NCBI GenBank assembly: GCA_050949905.1
Contig: JBMNGP010000003.1
Coordinates: 186,001 to 250,000 of the forward strand
DNA from: DUML01 sp050949905
Lineage (GTDB): Bacteria > Bacillota > Desulfitobacteriia > Desulfitobacteriales > Syntrophobotulaceae
DNA: 64,000 nucleotides
Direction: 5' to 3'
The position numbers and the translations under genes were made by a program. The notes below the pieces were generated by a model, which was given only the letters and a program-made list of their open reading frames with translations, made no database searches and was not told where the DNA came from. Below are positions 16,902 to 25,182 of the stretch, one piece after another (position 1 is the stretch's first letter; each line of letters begins with the position of its first letter).

Positions 16902-17312
16902 ATGAATCAGCACTATAATCAGAATTATACCTGGGAACAGATTGATGAGATTTTGGCAATGATACATGACTGTATTAGAGAGGGCAGATTCATTATATCA
17001 AAAAATGAGAATAGACAAGAAAACATAGATTTTATAAATGAATATAATCTAAACAGCAGAAGGCAAAAGGAAATTTTACTGAAAATAAAAACAGAAGATT
17101 TTTGCCATTCATTGAAAAATACGAAAGTAGGATTTGAACATGAGGTTTTATATGTATTTTGTCCCCAGGTTACGTTATTTAACTTTGATGGTATCGAGGA
17201 GCTAGTTGGTATATATACGAAATTTAATCTAATAGATAGTGAGAGTGGAAAACGAGTGGTTGTCATATCGTTTCATAAGCGAAACAAGCCGATTGATTAT
17301 CCTTTCAGATAA
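16902..17312 (+). CDS. MqsR-like toxin (predicted)
   Basis: A 136-residue protein. The pattern RRQKEILLKIKTEDFCHSL, then HEVLYVFCPQV and SGKRVVVISFHKRNKP, resembles the MqsR/RelE-type mRNA interferase fold (helix-'DF..S', strands, final 'vvviSFH'). It is encoded directly upstream of an antitoxin with an MqsA-like zinc finger and HTH, the MqsRA order. The ATG at 16902 has AGAGGTGAT upstream; the further upstream in-frame ATG at 16878 lies inside the promoter. The predicted function is ribosome-independent mRNA cleavage. Family assignment is moderate. Confidence 0.55.
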   Translation: MNQHYNQNYTWEQIDEILAMIHDCIREGRFIISKNENRQENIDFINEYNLNSRRQKEILLKIKTEDFCHSLKNTKVGFEHEVLYVFCPQVTLFNFDGIEELVGIYTKFNLIDSESGKRVVVISFHKRNKPIDYPFR

Positions 17313-17351
17313 TCAATCAGAAAGTTTGAGAGTTTGAAAGGAGGCCGCCTT

Positions 17352-18350
17352 ATGAATAGGAATAAGACATTTTGCGAGGAATGCAGAAGAGATGTCGAAT
17401 ACATGGTAGAAACAGCAACAATTAAGGGTAAACTTAAAGGCGAAGAATATGAGTATATTGGAAAGAAGGCTGTTTGTCCGAAATGTGGGAGCGAAGTCTA
17501 TGTAGCCGATATAGAGGACGAAAATCTAAAGGCTTTGTATGACACATACCGTCAAAAAAACGGCATTATTTCGCTGGAGAAGATATTAGAAATACCTCAG
17601 AAATACAATATTGGCAAACGTCCGCTATCATTGCTTTTAGGTTGGGGAGAAATGACTTTTTCGAGATATTGTGAAGGTGATATGCCTACAAAACAGTATT
17701 CAGATATTCTTCAAAAGATTTATGATGATCCAGCGTATTATAAAGAATTACTGGAGAAAAATAAGGACAATTTAAAATCTCTGCAGGCATATGAAAAAAG
17801 TAAGCGGAAGGTACAGGAACTGCTTGGGGAAGAAAACAAAACGGGTTCAAAGCAGGACTCAATTATCCAATATCTGCTTTATAAATGCGAGGACATAACT
17901 CCTTTAGCTTTACAAAAGGCGCTATATTATGTCCAGGGTTTTTATTATGCTTTTGAAGGACGCTTTCTTTTTGAAGAAGACTGTGAGGCATGGGTTCATG
18001 GACCGGTTTACAGAGATATATATAACAGGTATTCATCTTATCGGTTTGACCCCATTGAGAGTGTTGAAGCTTTCGATGAATCAGTTTTTACAACTGCTGA
18101 AAAAGCGATATTGGATAGCGTTATTAAGAACTTCTGCTGTTATAGCGGAAAAACGCTAGAGAAGTTTACGCATCTGGAGAAACCATGGCGGCATACTAGA
18201 GACGGTTTGCCGGTGGATGCGCATTCTAATCGTGTAATACCCAAAGAATTGATCGGGAAATATTTTGTAGCTGTAAAAGAAAAATTCAACATGCTTACTC
18301 CTGGAGATATAGAAGTATATTCGAAAGCTATCTTTGAACAAATAAACTGA
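17352..18350 (+). CDS. Zinc-finger/HTH antitoxin with Panacea (DUF4065/SocA) domain
   Basis: A 332-residue protein in three parts. The N-terminal MqsA-like zinc finger has CEEC (about residue 7) and CPKC (about 44). A helix-turn-helix region follows (LSLLLGWGEMTFSRYCEGDMPTK). From about 175 there is a Panacea domain (LQKALYYVQGFYYAFEGRFL, EAWVHGPVYRDIY). Panacea-containing antitoxins neutralise many unrelated toxins. AAGGAGG lies ahead of ATG 17352. It is probably autoregulated through the inverted repeat before the toxin gene. A terminator follows. Confidence 0.8.
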   Translation: MNRNKTFCEECRRDVEYMVETATIKGKLKGEEYEYIGKKAVCPKCGSEVYVADIEDENLKALYDTYRQKNGIISLEKILEIPQKYNIGKRPLSLLLGWGEMTFSRYCEGDMPTKQYSDILQKIYDDPAYYKELLEKNKDNLKSLQAYEKSKRKVQELLGEENKTGSKQDSIIQYLLYKCEDITPLALQKALYYVQGFYYAFEGRFLFEEDCEAWVHGPVYRDIYNRYSSYRFDPIESVEAFDESVFTTAEKAILDSVIKNFCCYSGKTLEKFTHLEKPWRHTRDGLPVDAHSNRVIPKELIGKYFVAVKEKFNMLTPGDIEVYSKAIFEQIN

Positions 18351-18446
18351 TATTTTTAGCTTCCTTTAAGGTGAGATTTTTATGAGATGTAAAACACAGG
18401 TATCCCATATATAATGATATCGTAAAAAAATGCTATTAAAACACAT

Positions 18447-18467
18447 AAGCCCTTCGGGGCTTTTTTT
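18447..18467 (+). terminator. Terminator after the toxin-antitoxin pair
   Basis: AAGCCC TTCG GGGCTT followed by a run of T, a classic tetraloop terminator. Confidence 0.9.
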
Positions 18468-18651
18468 ATGCCATAAAACAGGAGTGAGGAAAGAGTACAT
18501 TCGAAAGTCAAAAAATGTTAGTAAGATGGTGAAATAGTATAATATCTAAAGAAAGTGAAGTTGTCGGATATAGAATATAAAATCAACTTTGATTGAAACT
18601 ATTTGCTCGCTTGAAACGTATATATAAGCGAGAGGACAAGCAAAAGGGGGT
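18468..18651. other. Upstream region of the sigma-factor operon
   Basis: About 180 bases (300 from the antitoxin stop) with no gene. GCTCGCTT and AAGCGAG (18604-18632) form a small inverted repeat ahead of the sigma-factor start. No clear promoter could be chosen. Confidence 0.4.
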
Positions 18652-19206
18652 GTGGCTTTGGACGGAGAAAACCAGATAATACGGAAGGTACAAATAGCTG
18701 GCAACAGGGAAGCCGCTGACAAATTGATAAGAAAATACTTTGATGAGATTTACGTGTATGTTTACAGGCAAACCTACGACAAGCACACCGCCATGAACCT
18801 GACACAGAATATTTTTGTTGCCGTGCTTCAATCTATTGCAAGCTATAATGCAAAGAAAGCCAGTTTCCGCACCTGGCTGTACCGCATTGCTACAAACAAA
18901 ATCATTGACTTTTTCCGCAGCCAGGCTACAGAAAAAAAGCATGTCCTCAGTATTGAAGGTATGGACATTCCTGATGAAGTGGAATTTACACGCCAGATTG
19001 AAATTAAAGCATTATTATGGAACGTGCAGGCTTATGTAAACTCATTGGATATGAACTTACAACAAATTTTTAGATTGAAGTTTTTCGGTGAATACACCTT
19101 TGCGCAGATAGCAACGCTTTTGGGAATGCCGGAATCAACGGTTAAATCAAAGTATTACCGCTTATTGAAATTATTAAGAGAGGAGTTTAAGGATGAATAT
19201 TATTAA
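18652..19206 (+). CDS. ECF-type RNA polymerase sigma factor
   Basis: A 184-residue sigma-70 family protein. Region 2 covers about residues 15-95, with the core-binding stretch FRTWLYRIATNKIIDFFR. Region 4 ends the protein with a helix-turn-helix (TFAQIATLLGMPESTVKSKYYRLLKLL). It has a GTG start after GGGGG; a TTG two codons later is possible. It overlaps the membrane-protein gene by 14 bases, so the pair is coupled and the membrane protein may act as the anti-sigma factor. It probably directs transcription of the ABC exporter operon. Confidence 0.88.
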   Translation: MALDGENQIIRKVQIAGNREAADKLIRKYFDEIYVYVYRQTYDKHTAMNLTQNIFVAVLQSIASYNAKKASFRTWLYRIATNKIIDFFRSQATEKKHVLSIEGMDIPDEVEFTRQIEIKALLWNVQAYVNSLDMNLQQIFRLKFFGEYTFAQIATLLGMPESTVKSKYYRLLKLLREEFKDEYY

Positions 19207-19930
19207 GCCTTCCCCGGAAGAAAAGGAAAAAGCAATTGAATATATTTTATCTAAGGGGCTGTCAAAACCAAAAAACCTTTGGGATATTTTTTACATGATG
19301 TACCGCTCTCTCGGTCTTAGATATCTTTTCTTGGATACGACAGAGCCAATAATAATATCCGTTTCCTTCATGATTGGATTTGTTCTCTTGTGCTCGTCGT
19401 CACTGAAACAATATATAAATGTGGTACTGTTTGCTACAGCCCCGGTATTCTTTGTTTTTGCCGTACTGCTTACCGAGATTGCGGAACGGATTAATCTTCT
19501 GTACGAATTGAAAATGACTTTTAAATATACCATACAACAAATTACAGCATTCCGCGTAGTGTGTTTTTCACTTATTGGCACGGTGCTTTGCACACTAATA
19601 AGCCTGTTTGCGCCATTTCCAGGTGACTATGATATTGTAAGGGCACTTTCCCTTACACTTTGTGCTCTGTTTCTATGTTCGTTTCTAAGCATATTTGTAA
19701 TGCGGTATTTTAATTGGAAATGGGGTCATTATGCTCCCATACTGGTTTGGATGACGATTTGTCTTTTGCCGATTTGTATTTCTGCCAAGTGGTGGGAATC
19801 ATTCTTATCCCGGGTCCCTGTTGCCATAACCATATCTGTTGCTGCTGTTGCATTTGTACTGTTTCTTAAAGAAATAAAAAGACTCGTAAATATTCAAAAA
19901 AGAGAGGTTGGATATTATGTTGGCAGTTAA
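19193..19930 (+). CDS. Multispanning membrane protein, possible anti-sigma or exporter subunit
   Basis: A 245-residue protein. A cytoplasmic N-terminus (PSPEEKEKAIEYILSKGLSK) precedes about six hydrophobic segments (IIISVSFMIGFVLLCSS, VVLFATAPVFFVFAVLL, VVCFSLIGTVLCTLISLF and three more). I do not recognise a named family. Position between an ECF sigma factor and an ABC ATPase suggests sensing, sigma-factor control or a permease accessory role. It overlaps both neighbours, so all are cotranscribed. Confidence 0.65.
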   Translation: MNIIKPSPEEKEKAIEYILSKGLSKPKNLWDIFYMMYRSLGLRYLFLDTTEPIIISVSFMIGFVLLCSSSLKQYINVVLFATAPVFFVFAVLLTEIAERINLLYELKMTFKYTIQQITAFRVVCFSLIGTVLCTLISLFAPFPGDYDIVRALSLTLCALFLCSFLSIFVMRYFNWKWGHYAPILVWMTICLLPICISAKWWESFLSRVPVAITISVAAVAFVLFLKEIKRLVNIQKREVGYYVGS

Positions 19931-20771
19931 TCACGTTACAAAAAAATATGGAAAGTTTGTTGCTCTTGAGGATATAACGCTTGAGTTCACCAGAGGGGTT
20001 TATGGATTACTTTCACCAAATGGCGGTGGAAAAACCACTCTTATTAAGATGCTTGTCACCCTGCTTTTTCCTACATGCGGTGAAATACTATGGGAAGGGA
20101 TTGAAATTACGAAGCTTGGCGAACAATACCGCGATATAATAGGATATCTTCCCCAGGATTTCGGTTATTACAAAAATCAAACACCCCGACAATTTCTTAG
20201 CTATCTTGCTGCATTAAAAGGGATTGACCATAAGGATGCTGAGCGTAAGGCGACAGAACTTTTACAGCTTGTATCGCTTGGTGATGTGATGGATAAAAAA
20301 ATGCGGAAATTCTCAGGCGGCATGATCCAAAGAGTGGGAATAGCGCAAGCCATGCTTAACGATCCAAAGATATTGGTATTGGATGAGCCGACCTCAGGAC
20401 TTGATCCAAAAGAACGGGTACGTTTCCGCAATTTAATTTCTGAGCTTTCCAGGGATAGAATAGTCATTTTATCAACGCATATCGTTTCAGATGTGGAAAC
20501 AATAGCGAATCGTGTCATCATGTTTAAAGATCATAAACTGTTTTGTAATGATTCTCCTTCCAATATATGCAAAACATTAAGCGGCAAAGTTTATGAAACG
20601 TGGGATATAAAATCTGTCACCCAGCCATATATTCCATTAACACAACGACAGGAGGACGGACGTACTCTTGTCCGGTTTGTATGTGAAACCGGATTTCCTG
20701 CTGCAGCACGACAGGTCACACCAAATCTGGAGGACGTGTTTTTATATGTCTACCGAGACGAGGTGATTTGA
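19917..20771 (+). CDS. ABC transporter ATP-binding protein (BcrA/CcmA type)
   Basis: A 284-residue ATPase with Walker A SPNGGGKTTL, Q-loop GYLPQDFGYY, signature KFSGGMIQRVG, Walker B ILVLDEPTSGLDP and H-loop ILSTHIVSD. The Walker A has GGGKTT in place of the more common GAGKTT. The C-terminal tail is typical of drug/bacteriocin exporter ATPases. The ATG at 19917 follows AGAGAGG; the TTG at 19908 is an alternative. It energises the two permeases that follow. Confidence 0.92.
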   Translation: MLAVNHVTKKYGKFVALEDITLEFTRGVYGLLSPNGGGKTTLIKMLVTLLFPTCGEILWEGIEITKLGEQYRDIIGYLPQDFGYYKNQTPRQFLSYLAALKGIDHKDAERKATELLQLVSLGDVMDKKMRKFSGGMIQRVGIAQAMLNDPKILVLDEPTSGLDPKERVRFRNLISELSRDRIVILSTHIVSDVETIANRVIMFKDHKLFCNDSPSNICKTLSGKVYETWDIKSVTQPYIPLTQRQEDGRTLVRFVCETGFPAAARQVTPNLEDVFLYVYRDEVI

Positions 20772-21932
20772 ATGCTAATTTACCGGTATGAACTGAAAAA
20801 ACTTCTCAAATCGGCCGCTGTGTGGGGGTTTATCGCTGTCTGTCTTCTGTTTAACATAATTATAATAAGCAATTCGGGCAGTGCGTATGCGGATTTTGTC
20901 AGTACCGTTGCTGAAGATACAGGGTATATCCTGGATCAATCATTTTATGCAAAACTCTCACAGGTTACAGCAAGCGATAAACAGGCGAAGTATTATCTGG
21001 AGCAGCTTAAATATGAAACGGGCGGCGTGACCGATGTGTTTGAAGGTTACGAAGTAAAAGACATAGCAGACATTTATATCAATGTTGCCGGGTTGTCAGG
21101 ATTTTTTGCCAAAACCATGAGAGATAAGTATACGGCACTTCAGAAAGTCGTTGAAGAAAAGGCAGAAAGAGATGAAAGTCTTACACTTTATTTTGCGGGG
21201 GCTACTCATCACCGGCACAAATTCCTGTTTGGTACGCTGACGGGCTGGTTGTATATTGAAGGGGTACTTGTCTCAGTTATTTTGGCACTGCTTTCTATAG
21301 GATACGAAAATATTCACGGAACGGAGAATTTGGTGTATTCCACTAAAAAGGGCCGACTGGTTCTGCGTCCCAAATTTGCTGCGTCAGTAACGGCTGGGTT
21401 TCTTGCTTATGTTCTTTTAGCACTGATTACTTTCGTTGTTTATTTTGGCAAGACTGAATACGGTGGTGTCTGGGGAAGCAGTGTATCCAGCCTGTTCAAC
21501 TACACAGTGGATTTAATCGCAGGGAAAAGGCCCTTTGTGACATGGTACAGTTTCAATATACTGACATATCTTATGGCAATGCTCGCAATGGGCGCAGGTG
21601 TTGTTTTATGCTTTATGCTAATGGCATTCAGTATTGGAATGCTGGTACGAAACAGTTATATGGCTTTTCTTGTTTTACTGATTGCAAATGGAATTAATGT
21701 CGTACTACCCATGCAGGTATCCCAGACTTTGACAATTGGTCTTGCCATCAAATGTTTTTCCATACTCTCACCCGTCTGGCTGTGGTTAAAACATGGAATA
21801 TGGTTTACTGACGGGGACATTGACATTATTTGGCCCCATTTTGAGATGTTAGGGCTATGTATGTCCCTTGCTGTCTTAACAGCCTTATGCCTGCTGGCCA
21901 CGAATTATTTCAGAAAGAGGGATTTCACATGA
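20772..21932 (+). CDS. ABC-2 type permease 1
   Basis: A 386-residue membrane protein. An N-terminal membrane helix (AVWGFIAVCLLFNIIIIS) is followed by a large outside domain of about 150 residues, then about five more helices (GVLVSVILALLSIGY, GFLAYVLLALITFVVYF, AMLAMGAGVVLCFMLMAF and others). This layout fits ABC-2 exporters. It starts directly at the ATPase stop, with GAGGTGA upstream. Confidence 0.8.
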   Translation: MLIYRYELKKLLKSAAVWGFIAVCLLFNIIIISNSGSAYADFVSTVAEDTGYILDQSFYAKLSQVTASDKQAKYYLEQLKYETGGVTDVFEGYEVKDIADIYINVAGLSGFFAKTMRDKYTALQKVVEEKAERDESLTLYFAGATHHRHKFLFGTLTGWLYIEGVLVSVILALLSIGYENIHGTENLVYSTKKGRLVLRPKFAASVTAGFLAYVLLALITFVVYFGKTEYGGVWGSSVSSLFNYTVDLIAGKRPFVTWYSFNILTYLMAMLAMGAGVVLCFMLMAFSIGMLVRNSYMAFLVLLIANGINVVLPMQVSQTLTIGLAIKCFSILSPVWLWLKHGIWFTDGDIDIIWPHFEMLGLCMSLAVLTALCLLATNYFRKRDFT

Positions 21933-23056
21933 GGATTGTTATTAACGAGATGAAAAAGATTTGGAATGTCAGAATGCTTTTGATTATCGCGCTGATTTGC
22001 TTATTATTTTATTTGCCTTTTATGTCTTTTCACATAAAATATTTTCCAAATGGTCACCCGGCAACCGAAAAAGTATACTACAGTATAGAACTGCTGCAGC
22101 GTTATGGACCGACACTGGAAGAAGATGAATTTTATGAATTTGTAATGGAAACCCGTGAAAAATTGGTTTCTGAAATTGAATTGTATATAGAAAGCAACTC
22201 AGTATTTGTCAACGCCGGCATGTACTCATATGAGGATTACGTTAGACTGAGTGAAAAAGAAACCCACACTGAATCAGAAAGGAAAGCATACAGGGCGTTG
22301 TTTGGGCAAGAATGTGACTTTATCGGGTTCAGGCTGCAGGCTCTTGACTATATAGAGGAACGGTATCATAACTGTTTCTCAGAAACAACGGGAGATGAAA
22401 AATACAGAAACATTATGGATTGGCACACTTATGATAACACTGTTAATTATGCCTTTTACCTTGGAATATTATCGGTTCTGGCAGTATTAGTGCTGGTTTC
22501 ACCCCTTATAGTCACCGACCGCGCCAGGAATATTCATCTGTTGCAATATTCTGCAAAGCATGGACGGAGGATTTTGCGAACGCAGTTCATTGCGGTTTTT
22601 CTCTCGGCTTTTCTTCTCACTACTGTTCTGGTTCTGGTTTTTGGTGGCATTTTTGGTAGCATTTACAGTACAAATGGCACATGGGTGTTTTGGAATAGCG
22701 GCATGACGTCCTTTCTGAATACAACCTTTTTGATTGATATTACCTATGGACAGTACATTATTGTTTATATTGCAATGCTTTATACCCTGTGTTTGGGTAC
22801 GGCAGCCACGGCATTCTTACTGTCAAGATTCAGTCGGAACCTAATAACCCTGATGCTGAAACTCATCCCTGTGTTTGCTGTACTTACGGTACTTTGCACC
22901 AAAGTTTTTGAACATACTTTTAGTCCGGCTAATCTTCTTTATCATGTAACAGGCATTACAGGGATTGAAGCTTATATTTGTGTCTTTGTGTTCATAGCTG
23001 GTTTAGCAATATCCCGTTATTTTCTCAGAAGGGAAAAAACAGTTGATGTATTATAA
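21929..23056 (+). CDS. ABC-2 type permease 2
   Basis: A 375-residue membrane protein with the same plan as the preceding permease: first helix MLLIIALICLLFYLPFMSF, an outside domain of about 150 residues, then helices such as AFYLGILSVLAVLVLVSPLIV and FLSAFLLTTVLVLVFGGIFG. The ATG at 21929 overlaps the stop of permease 1 (ATGA). Together they probably form a heterodimeric channel. The cargo of the exporter cannot be told from sequence. Confidence 0.8.
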   Translation: MRIVINEMKKIWNVRMLLIIALICLLFYLPFMSFHIKYFPNGHPATEKVYYSIELLQRYGPTLEEDEFYEFVMETREKLVSEIELYIESNSVFVNAGMYSYEDYVRLSEKETHTESERKAYRALFGQECDFIGFRLQALDYIEERYHNCFSETTGDEKYRNIMDWHTYDNTVNYAFYLGILSVLAVLVLVSPLIVTDRARNIHLLQYSAKHGRRILRTQFIAVFLSAFLLTTVLVLVFGGIFGSIYSTNGTWVFWNSGMTSFLNTTFLIDITYGQYIIVYIAMLYTLCLGTAATAFLLSRFSRNLITLMLKLIPVFAVLTVLCTKVFEHTFSPANLLYHVTGITGIEAYICVFVFIAGLAISRYFLRREKTVDVL

Positions 23057-23542
23057 GGATAGTGCTCTATATTCATATAACATTGTGGACCTTATCATCT
23101 CTTCATTTTTGCCTTATAAAGAGAATGTCATTATTCTAATGGCATTTTCTTTTTTCTCTTTGTCATCTTACTGGCTAAAACTCTATGGTGTGAAGGCTCA
23201 AGTTATAAAGAGTGGATTTGTTCCCATATATCTGGACTCTCAAAAAAACAGTTAAAAACACATTGATATGTTTCCGTGAACGTCGGTTTTTAGAAAAAAT
23301 GCAATAATCCCATTGACATGTTCCCGTAAACGTAAGGTTCAAAAAATCAGTCCAAGACATCAATCCAAGAGGCTCAAGCCAGCCGGTATCGCCTATTATG
23401 AATATACAATCCCAAAAGTAGTAAAAATTTGAAGGAAAAAACAGAAATAAATAGAATATCTTAACAGATTGTCTTTTGCTGACTATTTTAGATAATAAAA
23501 GGTATCTCTTGCTATCATGGCATCTGCAAAGGAGGTTCTGTT
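23057..23542. other. Right boundary region of the transposon remnant
   Basis: About 490 bases without a convincing gene. It contains the paired end motif (23263-23326). Beyond 23345 the sequence shows no recognisable feature until the GGAGG before the NERD fragment. Confidence 0.5.
23263..23326 (+). repeat. Two copies of the transposon-end motif, right side
   Basis: TTGATATGTTTCCG (23263-23276) and TTGACATGTTCCCG (23313-23326), 50 bases apart. Both have a following GTnAACG, and an AAAAATGCA segment lies between them. They are candidate transposase-binding sites at the right end. Confidence 0.6.
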
Positions 23543-23905
23543 ATGGCTAACATGATACCGGACATTCTGCCCGAAACAATCGAGAACAACGGGGAAAGAA
23601 TGTTCTATAGCGCTGCCGCTGAACTTCCTCGAGAATATACTGTCGTTTATTCGTATAAATATCAGCTTCCTTATGATGTCCGGGAGGGCATAAGGGAGGC
23701 TGATTTTATTATTGTTCACCCTGCTTTGGGTTATGTTGTCGTTGAAGTAAAACAGGGCGATATCGCCTATAGGGGTAACCAGTGGTGTGAATTTAAAAAC
23801 GGCGAATACCAACCAATGCATAAAGATCCGGTTGAACAGGTGTTTCTCGAACATATTGACGATAACATTGCGGAAGCGGTAATGGACTATCAATCGAAAA
23901 AGTAA
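23543..23905 (+). pseudogene. NERD-domain protein, truncated
   Basis: A 120-residue fragment. MIPDILPETIENNGERMFY, IREADFIIVHPALGYVVVEVKQG and YRGNQWCEFKNG match the NERD nuclease domain (D...E.K active-site layout: ADF...VEVK) normally found at the start of helicases of 500 residues or more. The helicase part is absent, and the text after DPVEQ changes character (VFLEHIDDNIAEAVMDYQSKK), suggesting a deletion. It has a strong GGAGG ribosome site. Confidence 0.75.
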
Positions 23906-24062
23906 TTGAATAAAAAAATCTTCACTTATGGAATGTATTGATCAGTTATCGGAAGGACCAGATAGGCCAATCTATAATTTTTCGTCGAATATTGAAAGAA
24001 GCCGTAAGCATCATATTCATCAATTATTAAATAATCAAAATCACAATGTGGAGGATGAAAAA

Positions 24063-24821
24063 GTGGAAAAACTACAACATGAATGTGACCTATTTCTATT
24101 GTCAAGCCATTCTTCGTATCTAGCAGACATTTCCTTGTATAATTTTGCAGACCTAGGTAGAAGGAATGTTAATGGGTGGGGTATAGGATATTATCAAAAT
24201 GAAAATGCAAAGGTTGTTAAATCCAATGAGCCAGCTAATAATGGTACTGTTAGTAGAGAATTTAAAATTGCATCACAAGCTATTTCTAGCCCTATTATCC
24301 TGGGGCACTTACGATTTACATCTCGTGGAACAAATAGAGTAGAAAACAATCATCCATTCAAGCTACATTTTCTGAATCATAATTGGTTGTTTATTCACAA
24401 TGGCTCTGCAAGCTCTGGGATTCAGCTTGTTCCTTATGAAAGACGACTGCTCGTAAATAGTGATAACGATAGTCCACGGATTTTTGAATTTCTTCGTGAA
24501 AAGATTGTTGATTATGTAATGTCTAGCCCGAAGAAGAGTTTGATCGAAGCTTGTCGTAATGCATTCATAGAGCTTCTGAAGAAAGATCCGAATGGTAGTT
24601 TTAATATAATTCTTTCAAATGGTCATATAAATTTTGTATTCATTCACTGGAGAACCTTCTATCTCCTTAAACGCGAAAAGGGAAATGGAGATACAATGAT
24701 AATCTCAACCCTGAAACTAAATGATGAGGAAGAATGGATTCCCTTTGATAAACTTTCAGATAAAAGAGCAAAGATGTTAGTTTTTAGTGGACCAAGCCTT
24801 ATTTTTAACGGAGATATTTAA
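24063..24821 (+). CDS. Class II glutamine amidotransferase-like protein
   Basis: A 252-residue protein. CDLFLLSSHSS, then NGWGIGYY, LGHLRFTSRG and NHPFKLHF..NWLFIHNGS match the N-terminal nucleophile glutaminase fold (DUG3/YafJ-like). The would-be catalytic Cys is normally residue 2 after Met removal. Here the likely GTG start (24063, with GGAGG 7 bases upstream) places it at residue 8, after MEKLQHE, so a short propeptide would need removal. An open frame extends upstream to 23928. It releases ammonia from glutamine, but the acceptor is unknown. Confidence 0.7.
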   Translation: MEKLQHECDLFLLSSHSSYLADISLYNFADLGRRNVNGWGIGYYQNENAKVVKSNEPANNGTVSREFKIASQAISSPIILGHLRFTSRGTNRVENNHPFKLHFLNHNWLFIHNGSASSGIQLVPYERRLLVNSDNDSPRIFEFLREKIVDYVMSSPKKSLIEACRNAFIELLKKDPNGSFNIILSNGHINFVFIHWRTFYLLKREKGNGDTMIISTLKLNDEEEWIPFDKLSDKRAKMLVFSGPSLIFNGDI

Positions 24822-24822
24822 A

Positions 24823-24900
24823 ATGAGAGATATTTTCTCATCAATTTCATTAGCTATGTTAGCTGTTGTTATAGTCCTTGGAATGAATAAGAGCAAGTAG
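24823..24900 (+). CDS. 25-residue hydrophobic peptide (possible)
   Basis: ATG two bases after the amidotransferase stop encodes MRDIFSSISLAML followed by AVVIVLGMNKSK. A single hydrophobic stretch with basic ends looks like a small membrane peptide. A weak GGAG lies 8-11 bases upstream. The stop falls inside the left arm of a terminator hairpin. It could be a small toxin-like or regulatory peptide, or chance. Confidence 0.35.
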   Translation: MRDIFSSISLAMLAVVIVLGMNKSK

Positions 24901-24940
24901 CCCTACCCATTCCCATTGGGAGCTATTTGCTCTTCAAAAA
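24891..24940 (+). terminator. Terminator after the amidotransferase gene
   Basis: GAGCAAGTAGC / GCTATTTGCTC form a stem around 24891-24932, followed by TTCAAAAAA. A second hairpin, TGTCGGG / CCCGACA, lies at about 24968-24994. Confidence 0.55.
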
Positions 24941-25182
24941 AGCGCCGTCCATTACGGCCAGTTGTACTGTCGGGGTGTTAGCGCATCCCGACAATTAAAT
25001 TATACACATAGAATAGCATTATTATACTATTACCCATAAGGGACATCAAGCTAATATGACGCAGACAAACTAAAAAATAGAAACTGTCAATGCTTTCAGG
25101 CATGTATAATAGCTTATGTATTTTAAGTTATGCAGTTTAGAGTAAAATAATAATGGCAATGATTTAATTATGAGGCAATGCT

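Larger units (their letters stand above)
13442..23326 (+). mobile_element. Mu/Tn7-like transposon remnant with cargo
   Basis: A DDE transposase (broken), an adjacent ExeA/TniB-like AAA ATPase, a small third protein and a DUF6431-type zinc protein form a transposition module like those of two-component Mu/Tn5090-type elements. Oppositely oriented copies of one 14-bp motif stand at the left (13442) and right (23263 and 23313). Cargo between them is a toxin-antitoxin pair and an ECF sigma/ABC exporter operon. Exact ends and target duplication were not found, so the borders are inference. Confidence 0.45.

Noticed and set aside
23043..23255. 70-codon frame after the second ABC permease
   Set aside because: Overlaps the permease end, has no clear ribosome site and leads into the transposon end; no recognisable protein pattern apart from a short hydrophobic stretch.
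13198..23326. Reading the whole span 13198-23326 as one element with direct terminal repeats
   Set aside because: Transposase-binding ends of DDE elements should be mirrored. Only the 13442 copy mirrors the right side, so the left forward pair was not taken as the element end.
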